Assembly: GCA_033720955.1 (NCBI GenBank)
Contig: JAWWBN010000130.1
Coordinates: 1 to 10,518 of the forward strand
Length of the DNA: 10,518 nt
DNA from: JAWWBN01 sp033720955
Lineage (GTDB): Bacteria > Acidobacteriota > Thermoanaerobaculia > Multivoradales > JAHEKO01
Reading direction: 5' to 3'
Part shown: positions 1 through 6,618 of the stretch, piece by piece
How the letters are laid out: each line of letters starts with the position of its first letter
Numbering within the stretch: the first letter of the stretch is position 1
Notes under the pieces: model-generated
The model's database searches: none
Seen by the model: the letters and a program-made list of their open reading frames with translations, nothing else
Told to the model about the DNA's origin: nothing
Made by a program: the position numbers and the translations under genes

Positions 1-51
1 GCCGCCTCCCGGGGTCACCGCACCCCGCTCGGGTTCGAAAGCTCCAGCGAA

Positions 52-57
52 TATAGC
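52..57 (+). promoter_or_regulatory. Possible -10 element upstream of sucA
   Basis: The hexamer TATAGC sits in a short AT-rich island (49-58) within otherwise very GC-rich DNA, four bases before the ATG at 62. It matches the bacterial -10 consensus at four of six positions. No convincing -35 hexamer is visible at the usual spacing. If used, transcription would start near 62-65 and the message would be leaderless or nearly so. The remainder of 1-61 holds nothing else I can support. Confidence 0.3.
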
Positions 58-61
58 AGGT

Positions 62-2518
62 ATGCTCTGCCCCGAAATGGGCGACGACGATCGGCAGATC
101 CTCGAGACCTTCCGCCGCTGGGGATATCTCCAGGCCGACCTCGACTGGCTCGGGCGGCTCGCCCCCGCCGAGCACGCCGAGCTCGACGCGGCCGACGGCG
201 AGGCGGCCGAGCGCGCCAGGGACTGGTACTGCGGCACCCTGGCCGCCGAGTTCATGCACATGCCCGACCCCGAGCGCCGCCGCTGGGTAGCCGAGGCGAT
301 GGAGAGCGAGCCCGCCGACTTCGACCGTCGCGCCGTCCTCGAGCAGCTCCTGCGCGCGGCCACCTTCGAGCAGCTTCTCCAGAAGCGCTACATCGGCAAC
401 AAGCGCTTCTCCATCGAGGGCATCGAGGCGCTGATCCCGCTGCTCACCGAGATGATCGAGCGCGCCGCGGCCGACGGCGCCGCAGAGGTCCTCCTGGCCA
501 TGAGCCATCGGGGCCGGCTCAACGTGATGGCCCAGGTCGTGGGCCGGGAGGGGAGAGAGCTCTTCGCCGGCTTCGAGGACGTGGACCCGCGGAGCATCTT
601 CGGCGCCGGCGACGTCAAGTACCACCTGGGCGCCACCGGCACCTACCGCACCCGCGAGGGGAGCGAGGTGTCCGTGCGGCTGGTGTCGAATCCCAGCCAC
701 CTGGAGGCGGTCAACCCGGTGGCCATGGGCCGGGTGCGGGCGAAGCAGACCCGGCGCGGCGACGAGCGGGGCACCCGGGTGATGCCCATCGTCATGCACG
801 GCGACGCCGCCTTCGCCGGCCAGGGGGTGGCGGCGGAGACGCTGAACCTGGCGGAGATCGACGGCTTCTCGGTGGGCGGCACGGTGCAGCTCATCGTCAA
901 CAACCTGCTCGGCTTCACCACCGACCCGGAAGATCTCCACTCGTCCCGCTTCTCCTCCGACGTGGCGAAGCGGCTGCCCATCCCCATCTTCCACGTCAAC
1001 GCCCTCGACCCGGCGGCCGTGGTGCGCGCGGCACGCATCGCCGTCGCCTACCGGCAGAAGTTCGCCAGCGACGTCGTGGTCGACCTGATCGGCTTTCGCC
1101 GCCACGGGCACAGCGAGGTGGACGACCCCACCCTCACCCAGCCGCGGCTCTACCGCAGGATCGACGAGAGGCCGCCGCTGTGGGAGAGCTGGGCCGAGAC
1201 CATCGGCGCCGAGGCGGACGAGCTCGAGGAGCTCGCCGGTCGGGTGCGCGACGAGTACGCGACGGCCAGCGAAGAGGCGGGCCAGCTCGAGTCCATCCCG
1301 AGGATCTACACCCTGCCCTCCTACTGGGACGGCTACGAGGGCCGGGAGTGGCGGCCCGAGCTCGAGGTGGACACCGGAATCGACGCCGAGCGGATCGAGC
1401 GGCTGGCCGAGCGACTGACGGCGGTCCCCGACGGCTTCACGCCCCATCCCAAGGTCGCCAAGCTGCTGGAGCAACGAGCGGAGATGGGCCGCGGCGAGCG
1501 GCCCATCGACTTCGGCATGGCCGAGGCGCTGGCGATCGCGTCGCTGGTCGAAGAGGGCCACCCGGTGCGGATGAGCGGCCAGGACACCCGGCGCGGCACC
1601 TTCAACCACCGCCACGCCGTCTGGGTGGACCACGAGACCGGCGCCACCACGAGCCCTCTGGCCCGCATCTCCGACGACCAGGCGCGGTTCGAGATCTACA
1701 ACTCCATCCTCTCCGAGGCCGCCGTGCTGGGCTTCGAGTACGGCTACAGCCGCGACTACCCGGAGGCCCTCGTGGCCTGGGAGGCGCAGTTCGGCGACTT
1801 CGCCAACGGGGCGCAGATCATCTTCGACCAGTTCGTGACCGCCGGCGAGGACAAGTGGGGGCTGCTCTCCGGTCTGGTCGTCCTGCTGCCCCACGGCTAC
1901 GAAGGCCAGGGCCCCGAGCACTCGAGCGCCCGCATGGAGCGCTTCCTCCAGCTCGCCGCGGAGGACGCCATCCAGATCGCCCAGCCCTCCACCGCCTGCC
2001 AGTACTTCCACCTGCTGCGGCGTCAGACGCTGCGCGCCTGGCGCAAGCCGCTCATCGTGTTCACCCCCAAGAGCGGCCTGCGCTCCAAGGACGCCGCGGC
2101 CGAGCGCGAGGAGCTCTCCCGTCCGCGCTTCTGGCCGGTGATCCCGGAGCGCAACCTGGATACCGCCCAGCGGATCCTGATCTGCACCGGCAAGATCGGC
2201 CACGAGCTGCGCGCCGAGCGCAAGAAGCGCGAGGACCGCTCCACCGCCATCCTGTCGATCGAGCAGCTCTACCCCTTCCCCGACAGCGAGCTGGCGGGGG
2301 AGCTCGACCGCTTCGCCGACGTGCGCGAGATCGTCTGGGTGCAGGAGGAGCCGGCGAACATGGGGGCGCTCTCCTTCGTTCAGCCCCGCATCGAACGGCT
2401 CACCCGCGGCCGCCACGTGCGCACCGTCAAGCGCTCCCGCTCCGCCAGTCCGGCCACCGGCTCGCCCAAGGCGCACAAGATCGAGCAGCAGACCCTCCTG
2501 AGCCTGGCCTTCGGATAG
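62..2518 (+). CDS. sucA: 2-oxoglutarate dehydrogenase E1 component (SucA)
   Basis: Thiamine-diphosphate-dependent E1 subunit of the cytoplasmic 2-oxoglutarate dehydrogenase complex. It decarboxylates 2-oxoglutarate and passes the succinyl group to the lipoyl E2 subunit in the TCA cycle. Family blocks appear in order: KRFSIEG (115-120), SHRGRLNV with H149, GDVKYH (184-188), SNPSHLEAVNP with H213, and the cofactor motif from HGD (246-248) to the NN pair (280-281). H149 and H213 correspond to the two 2-oxoglutarate-binding histidines of E. coli SucA. Later come RRHGHSE, GQDTRRGTF.HRHA, EAQFGDFANGAQ and LLPHGYEGQGPEHSSAR. At 818 residues it is shorter than E. coli SucA (933), and the N-terminal segment of about 85 residues is missing. 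An alternative ATG lies at 77. The frame stays open to the window edge, so a start further upstream cannot be excluded, but the AAA, AAT and ATA codons there look non-coding. No sucB follows; a GHKL-like gene starts 7 bp downstream. Confidence 0.96.
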   Translation: MLCPEMGDDDRQILETFRRWGYLQADLDWLGRLAPAEHAELDAADGEAAERARDWYCGTLAAEFMHMPDPERRRWVAEAMESEPADFDRRAVLEQLLRAATFEQLLQKRYIGNKRFSIEGIEALIPLLTEMIERAAADGAAEVLLAMSHRGRLNVMAQVVGREGRELFAGFEDVDPRSIFGAGDVKYHLGATGTYRTREGSEVSVRLVSNPSHLEAVNPVAMGRVRAKQTRRGDERGTRVMPIVMHGDAAFAGQGVAAETLNLAEIDGFSVGGTVQLIVNNLLGFTTDPEDLHSSRFSSDVAKRLPIPIFHVNALDPAAVVRAARIAVAYRQKFASDVVVDLIGFRRHGHSEVDDPTLTQPRLYRRIDERPPLWESWAETIGAEADELEELAGRVRDEYATASEEAGQLESIPRIYTLPSYWDGYEGREWRPELEVDTGIDAERIERLAERLTAVPDGFTPHPKVAKLLEQRAEMGRGERPIDFGMAEALAIASLVEEGHPVRMSGQDTRRGTFNHRHAVWVDHETGATTSPLARISDDQARFEIYNSILSEAAVLGFEYGYSRDYPEALVAWEAQFGDFANGAQIIFDQFVTAGEDKWGLLSGLVVLLPHGYEGQGPEHSSARMERFLQLAAEDAIQIAQPSTACQYFHLLRRQTLRAWRKPLIVFTPKSGLRSKDAAAEREELSRPRFWPVIPERNLDTAQRILICTGKIGHELRAERKKREDRSTAILSIEQLYPFPDSELAGELDRFADVREIVWVQEEPANMGALSFVQPRIERLTRGRHVRTVKRSRSASPATGSPKAHKIEQQTLLSLAFG

Positions 2519-2525
2519 AGAGGCG

Positions 2526-3248
2526 ATGGGCAAGCTCCGAGAGATCTGCGGCCGGGCCCGCCTGAAGGACGCGATCTCGGATCTCGAGAGCCTGGAGGGC
2601 GAGGCGCGGGCGATCGCGGTCGCCGCGGTCCACGTGCTCAAGAACGAGCTCAAGCCGGTCGAGGCGGGCGCGCGCCGGCGGCTGCTCTTCGACCGTGAGT
2701 TCGTCCTGCCCGGCGGTCCCGTCCACCGCCTCCGGCGTCAGGCCGCACATCCCGACCGGGGCTGGCTGGAGGCGGCGGCCGGCTACCTGCGGCAGCTACG
2801 GGCCCGACTCGGGGGCGACGACGCGGAGCTCTTCCGCGACCGCTGCGACCGCTACTTCTGGGAGGTGATGGTGCCGGTCATCGAAGAGCAGTTCGGCCGG
2901 CTGGCCGGCCCCTTCATGAACACCATCAACGAAGCGATCATCAACTACGCCGAGTACTCCTTCCACCCGTGGGCGATCGCCCGCCGCGTCTCGGCCCACA
3001 TCTTCCGCACCGAGGGCGACCTCGCCTACGCCATCATCCGGCCCCTGGGCTTCGGCCAGCGCACCTTCGATCCGCTCTCCCTGCGGCAGAAGAGCGCCGA
3101 GACCCTGTCGGAGATGCGCCGCGGCTGGGGTCACACCCTGCTCATGCGGCGGGCGCTGTTCATCAGCTTCGACCGGGCGCCGCGAGGCCGGGGCATGATC
3201 GTCGTCGTCGGCCCCGAGGAGGAGGGGCGCGGCGAGCCGGGCCGGTGA
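2526..3248 (+). CDS. Hypothetical protein with divergent GHKL/HATPase_c-like C-terminal domain
   Basis: I do not recognise a named family over the full 240 residues. The C-terminal half resembles histidine-kinase-type ATPase domains of the anti-sigma-factor/serine-kinase class. There is an N-box-like E136-A-I-I-N140 followed by YAEYS, as in EAVTNAIIHGY of SpoIIAB, then beta-strand-like sequence to AYAIIRPLGFG (168-177), a FDP tripeptide (181-183) and a G2-box-like GWGHTLLMRRA (200-210) leading to GMIVVVG. The Asp of the usual DxG ATP-binding motif appears to be replaced (RPLG at 172-175), so ATP binding may be altered or lost. The N-terminal 110 residues are mostly helical and charged, with no membrane segment, so the protein is probably cytoplasmic. 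The ATG lies 7 bp after the sucA stop behind a purine-rich AGAGAGG, indicating cotranscription with sucA. Its stop overlaps the GTG of the next gene. The GHKL assignment rests on motif reading only. Confidence 0.8.
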   Translation: MGKLREICGRARLKDAISDLESLEGEARAIAVAAVHVLKNELKPVEAGARRRLLFDREFVLPGGPVHRLRRQAAHPDRGWLEAAAGYLRQLRARLGGDDAELFRDRCDRYFWEVMVPVIEEQFGRLAGPFMNTINEAIINYAEYSFHPWAIARRVSAHIFRTEGDLAYAIIRPLGFGQRTFDPLSLRQKSAETLSEMRRGWGHTLLMRRALFISFDRAPRGRGMIVVVGPEEEGRGEPGR

Positions 3249-4312
3249 GCCGGGGCGACCGCCCAGTGGCGGTGCGGCCCGGCGCCGAGCTGCCCGTGGA
3301 GCGTCTCGCCGGCTACCTGGGCGCCCGGCTTCCCGGGGCCGCCGGCGCGTCGCTCGAGGTGCTCCAGTTCCCCTCGGGCTTCTCCAATCTGACCTATCTG
3401 CTGCGGCTCGGCGATCGCGATCTGGTGCTCCGCCGCCCTCCCGCCGGCACCCGGCCGCGCACCGGACACGACATGGCGCGCGAGCACCGGGTGCTCTCCG
3501 CCCTCGCCGGACGCTTCCCCTACGCCCCCAGGCCGCTGCTCTACTGCGACGACGAATCCGTGGTGGGCGCGCCCTTCCTGGTGATGGAGCGCAGAGAGGG
3601 GATCATCCTGCGCCGCGACCCGCCCCCGGACCTCGAGCTGCCGCCCGCCACGGTGCGGCGGCTCTGCGAGCGGCTGGTGGAGGTCCACGCCGAGCTCCAC
3701 GGTCTCGACTACGATGCTCTGGGGCTGGCCGACCTGGGCCGGCCGCTGGGATACGTCGAGCGCCAGGTCAGTGGCTGGGCGAGACGCTACCGGCGCGCCC
3801 GCACCGACGACGTGCCCGACTTCGAGAGGGTCATCCGCTGGCTCGAAGAGCGGCTCCCGCCGGAGCGCGGCGCCTCTCTCGTCCACAACGACTTCAAGCT
3901 GGACAACGTGGTCCTCGACCCGGCCGACCCGACGCGGATCGTCGGCGTCCTGGACTGGGAGATGGCGACCCTGGGCGACCCGCTGATGGACCTGGGGTCG
4001 TCCCTGGGCTACTGGGTGGAGGGCGGCGACCCGCCCGACCTCCAGGCGATCCGGATGCTGCCCACCAACCTGGAGGGCGCCCCCACCCGGGCCGAGGTGG
4101 TGGCGCTCTACGCCCGGGCGACCGGCCGCGACCTCCCCGAGCTCGGCTTCTACTACGTCTTCGGGCTCTTCCGTCTCGCGGCGATCGCGCAGCAGATCTA
4201 CTTCCGCTACGCCCGCGGCGAGGCCACCGACGCGCGCTTCGCGGCCCTGGCCCACAGCGTTCGGGTGCTGGAGTCCGCCGCGGCGCGGGCGATGGCCGCA
4301 CCGGTCCTCTGA
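3245..4312 (+). CDS. Phosphotransferase family protein (APH/choline kinase-like, ACAD10 type)
   Basis: Predicted cytoplasmic small-molecule kinase of 355 residues with the aminoglycoside-phosphotransferase fold. The catalytic loop HNDFKLDN gives H214, catalytic Asp D216 and N221. The metal-binding DWE supplies D237 and E239, followed by TLGDPLMDLG. The N-terminal FPSGFSNLTYLL is a glycine-loop equivalent, followed by LVLRRPPAG and MAREHRVL. The tail YYVFGLFRLAAIAQQIYFRYARG is characteristic of the branch containing the kinase domain of mammalian ACAD10/ACAD11, where 4-hydroxyacyl-CoA phosphorylation is known. The substrate here is not evident, and an antibiotic-resistance role is not suggested. 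I chose the GTG at 3245 because its GTGA overlaps the upstream TGA and the protein then has normal length. A purine-rich GAGGAGGAGGGG (3216-3226 region) lies somewhat far upstream. A second in-frame GTG at 3266 is possible. The frame remains open upstream to 2969, but that part is only a shadow of the preceding gene. Confidence 0.9.
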   Translation: MSRGDRPVAVRPGAELPVERLAGYLGARLPGAAGASLEVLQFPSGFSNLTYLLRLGDRDLVLRRPPAGTRPRTGHDMAREHRVLSALAGRFPYAPRPLLYCDDESVVGAPFLVMERREGIILRRDPPPDLELPPATVRRLCERLVEVHAELHGLDYDALGLADLGRPLGYVERQVSGWARRYRRARTDDVPDFERVIRWLEERLPPERGASLVHNDFKLDNVVLDPADPTRIVGVLDWEMATLGDPLMDLGSSLGYWVEGGDPPDLQAIRMLPTNLEGAPTRAEVVALYARATGRDLPELGFYYVFGLFRLAAIAQQIYFRYARGEATDARFAALAHSVRVLESAAARAMAAPVL

Positions 4313-4322
4313 CGGCTTCGGG

Positions 4323-4328
4323 TACCAT
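4323..4328 (+). promoter_or_regulatory. Possible -10 element before the transglutaminase-like gene
   Basis: TACCAT matches four of six consensus -10 bases, including the conserved first TA and final T. It lies in the 25-bp gap after the phosphotransferase, nine bases before the ATG at 4338. No Shine-Dalgarno sequence and no clear -35 are visible in the gap. It could drive a near-leaderless transcript of the transglutaminase-like gene alone, or be a chance match within a larger operon. Confidence 0.25.
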
Positions 4329-4337
4329 CCGCCCGTC

Positions 4338-5012
4338 ATGCAGCGGACTGTTCCCGCCACTCTCCGTCCGACGAGCTTTCTCGACTTCGACCACCCGGCG
4401 GTGGCCGCCTTCGCCCGGCAGGCCGGCGGGGCGGGCAGCGACCGCGAGCGGGCGGTGCGGCTCTACTACGCGGTGCGCGACGGGGTGCGCTACGACCCGT
4501 ACGTCTTCGATCTCGAGCCGACGACCTACCCTGCCAGCCGCACCCTGGCCACCCGCCGCAGCTTCTGCATCCCCAAGGCGATCCTCCTGGCGGCCGCCGC
4601 GCGGGCGCTGGGGATCCCCGCCCGTCTGGCCTTCGCCGACGTGCGCAACCACCTGGCCCCCGACAAACTGCTGGAGCTCATGCGCACCGACATCTTCGCC
4701 TTCCACGGCATGGCCGAGCTCGAGCTCGATGGACGCTGGATCAAGGCCACGCCGGCTTTCGACGTCGGCCTCTGCCGGCGCTTCGGCGTCGCGCCGCTGG
4801 AGTTCGACGGCCGCTCCGACTCGGTTCTCCAGCCCTTCGACGCCGAGGGTCGGCTCCACATGGAGTACGTCCTCGACCGCGGCAGCTTCGACGATCTGCC
4901 CTTCGCCGAGCTCGTGGAGGCGACCCGGGAGCGCTACCCGCACCTCTTCGACGGGCGGGGCCGGCTGGTGGGCTGGGCGCGGGACGCGGCGGTGACACGC
5001 GCCGCCTCCTGA
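4338..5012 (+). CDS. Transglutaminase-like superfamily protein
   Basis: A 224-residue protein with the papain-like transglutaminase core. The candidate nucleophile is C77 in RRSFCIPKAILLAAAARALGI, followed by PARLAFADVRNH, where a Cys precedes a helix and the GIPAR turn. The candidate catalytic His is H123 in FHGMAELELDGRW. The acidic or polar third residue probably lies in KATPAFD (136-142). The downstream LEFDGRSDS and MEYVLDRGSFDDLP segments are familiar from a widespread bacterial subfamily of unknown substrate. Related bacterial proteins are usually inferred to be cysteine peptidases or amide-bond enzymes rather than true crosslinking transglutaminases. No signal peptide or membrane helix is evident, so a cytoplasmic location is likely. 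The ATG at 4338 follows the phosphotransferase by 25 bp without a recognisable ribosome binding site. The stop is one base from the stop of the convergent propeller gene. The specific function is unknown. Confidence 0.88.
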   Translation: MQRTVPATLRPTSFLDFDHPAVAAFARQAGGAGSDRERAVRLYYAVRDGVRYDPYVFDLEPTTYPASRTLATRRSFCIPKAILLAAAARALGIPARLAFADVRNHLAPDKLLELMRTDIFAFHGMAELELDGRWIKATPAFDVGLCRRFGVAPLEFDGRSDSVLQPFDAEGRLHMEYVLDRGSFDDLPFAELVEATRERYPHLFDGRGRLVGWARDAAVTRAAS

Positions 5013-5013
5013 C

Positions 5014-6618
5014 CTACCGCGGCGTCGGCAGCCGGTAGGCCACGGCCTCGCGGCCGTTGCGGACCAGGAGCAGATCGCCGGCCAGGGCGAGGTTGTTCCA
5101 GGTCAGGCCGTCGAGCGCCTCGAGGCTTCCCAGCACCTGGTCGGGATGCTCGGGAGAGAGCCCGATCAGGAAGAGCTCGCCCTCCTCGGAGAGCACCAGC
5201 AGCAGGTCGCCCGCGGCGAGGATCTGGCCGTGGCCGTAGCGCCCCCGCTTCCAGCGGCGCTCGCCGGCGGCCAGATCCACGCACTCCAGGATGCCGTCGG
5301 AGAGGCCGTAGGCGTAGCCGTCCCGGACCACCACGTTGGTGTGCTTGGTGCGCAGCAGACGCCCCTCGTGCCACAGCACTTCCACCGCCAGCGCCCCGCC
5401 CGCGGGGGCCAGACGGAGCACCGCCGCTCCGACCCCGTAGCCCTTGGACACCAGCACCCGGTCGGGCGGCAGCGGCACCGCCTGGGAGTTGCTGGCGTCG
5501 GCGGAGGAGCGGCCGGGCCACGGGTGGCTCCAGAGCTCCTCCCCGGTGGCCGGGTCGTGGCCGGTGACGCTGGCCTCGTTGACGATGAGCACCTGCGGCA
5601 CCCCGGCCAGGGTCGCCGCCGCCGGCGAGCTGTAGCCGATCTGACGCTCGCTCCCCTCCCAGATCCGCTCGCCGGTGTCCCGATGGTAGGCGGCCAGGTT
5701 GGCGAGGCGCCCGCCGGCCCTGCCGCCGGCGGGCACGATCACCAGCTCGCCGACGGCGAGCGGCGAGTTGGAGCGGCCGTAGGAGACCGTCGCCGCCTCG
5801 GCCTCCGGCGTGACTCCGTACTCCTCGAGCAGGCGGCGCTCCCAGAGGGGCTCGCCCGTGCCACCGTCGAGGGCCACCAGCCGTCCGCCCGGGCCCAGGG
5901 CGAAGACCCGGCCCCGGTCGATCAGCGGCGTCGCGCGGGGCCCCGGACCGCCCAGCGGGTGGTCGAAGCCGCCCTCCCAGGAGTGGCTCCACAGGGGCTC
6001 TCCCGTAGCGGCCCGGTAGGCCGCCACCACCTGCCGGCCGTCGCGCTCCTCCTGGGTGACCGCCACCCCGTTGACGATGGCGAAGCCCGACCACCCGGCT
6101 CCCACGGGGCGCCGCCAGAGCTCCCGGGGCGGCGTCGCCGTCCAGTCCCGGGCCAGGGCGACCCCCTCCACCACGAGGTCGCGGCCGGGGCCCAGGAAGC
6201 CGGGAAAGTCCATCGGCCCGGTCACCGTCAGATCCGGCGCCGCCCCCGGTGCGACGCTCTCGTCCCCGCTGCCCCACTCCGCCGGACCCGCCCACCGCGG
6301 CACGAACCGCGGCACCATCGAGCCGCTCCATCCCTCCAGCCGGAAGAGCCCCAGCAAGAGGAGCACCGAGAGGACCAGACCCCCGAGGACGGCAAGCCGC
6401 GTCCGCGGGGCGTAGCCCCGGCAGGCTGCGAACCAGACGAGGAGGATGGCGAGCGCCAAGAGGGTGAGCAGCCCGGTGGCCACGTTGGTCATGCCCTTGT
6501 CGCCGGTGCGGTCGCCGGTCCGCAGCCAGAGGATCAGCGCCAACGGAGCGACGACCAGCGCTACGACCCACCAGCTCGGCAGACGGCGGCCGGAGCGCCT
6601 CCCTGCCGCCCCGGTCAC
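5014..6618 (-). CDS. Membrane-anchored PQQ-binding-like beta-propeller repeat protein
   Basis: A 534-residue protein. The N-terminal part carries three predicted membrane helices (about 16-32, 48-65 and 76-93). These are followed by a linker and a large domain beginning DFPGFLGPGRD (137-147). That domain contains repeated propeller-blade signatures of the form TGExxW at about 205-210, 254-259, 315-320, 359-363 and 452-456. This is the quinoprotein/BamB-like beta-propeller fold common in Acidobacteriota and Planctomycetes. I see no evidence of an alcohol-dehydrogenase domain, haem motif or lipobox, so it is probably a binding or scaffold propeller exposed outside the cytoplasmic membrane rather than a PQQ enzyme. 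The start is the GTG at 6618, whose GTGA overlaps the TGA of the upstream hydrolase gene. A purine-rich GGGG lies about six bases ahead. The frame is open much further upstream, but those codons are antisense to other genes. The pairing suggests coupled translation with the hydrolase. Confidence 0.9.
   Translation of the reverse strand: MTGAAGRRSGRRLPSWWVVALVVAPLALILWLRTGDRTGDKGMTNVATGLLTLLALAILLVWFAACRGYAPRTRLAVLGGLVLSVLLLLGLFRLEGWSGSMVPRFVPRWAGPAEWGSGDESVAPGAAPDLTVTGPMDFPGFLGPGRDLVVEGVALARDWTATPPRELWRRPVGAGWSGFAIVNGVAVTQEERDGRQVVAAYRAATGEPLWSHSWEGGFDHPLGGPGPRATPLIDRGRVFALGPGGRLVALDGGTGEPLWERRLLEEYGVTPEAEAATVSYGRSNSPLAVGELVIVPAGGRAGGRLANLAAYHRDTGERIWEGSERQIGYSSPAAATLAGVPQVLIVNEASVTGHDPATGEELWSHPWPGRSSADASNSQAVPLPPDRVLVSKGYGVGAAVLRLAPAGGALAVEVLWHEGRLLRTKHTNVVVRDGYAYGLSDGILECVDLAAGERRWKRGRYGHGQILAAGDLLLVLSEEGELFLIGLSPEHPDQVLGSLEALDGLTWNNLALAGDLLLVRNGREAVAYRLPTPR

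Noticed and set aside
27..49. GGGTTCGAAA resembling a tRNA T-loop near the window start
   Set aside because: The flanking five bases do not form a T-stem (the base after the loop is G opposite G), and no acceptor, anticodon or CCA end fits.
1180..2565. 461-codon forward frame inside sucA
   Set aside because: It is a +1/+2 shadow of sucA with Arg/Ala/Gly/Pro-rich low-complexity composition and no motifs.
2969..3244. Upstream extension of the phosphotransferase frame to an ATG at 2969
   Set aside because: The extra residues are Arg/Pro-rich and lie entirely within the coding sequence of the GHKL-like gene. The family N-terminus starts after 3245.
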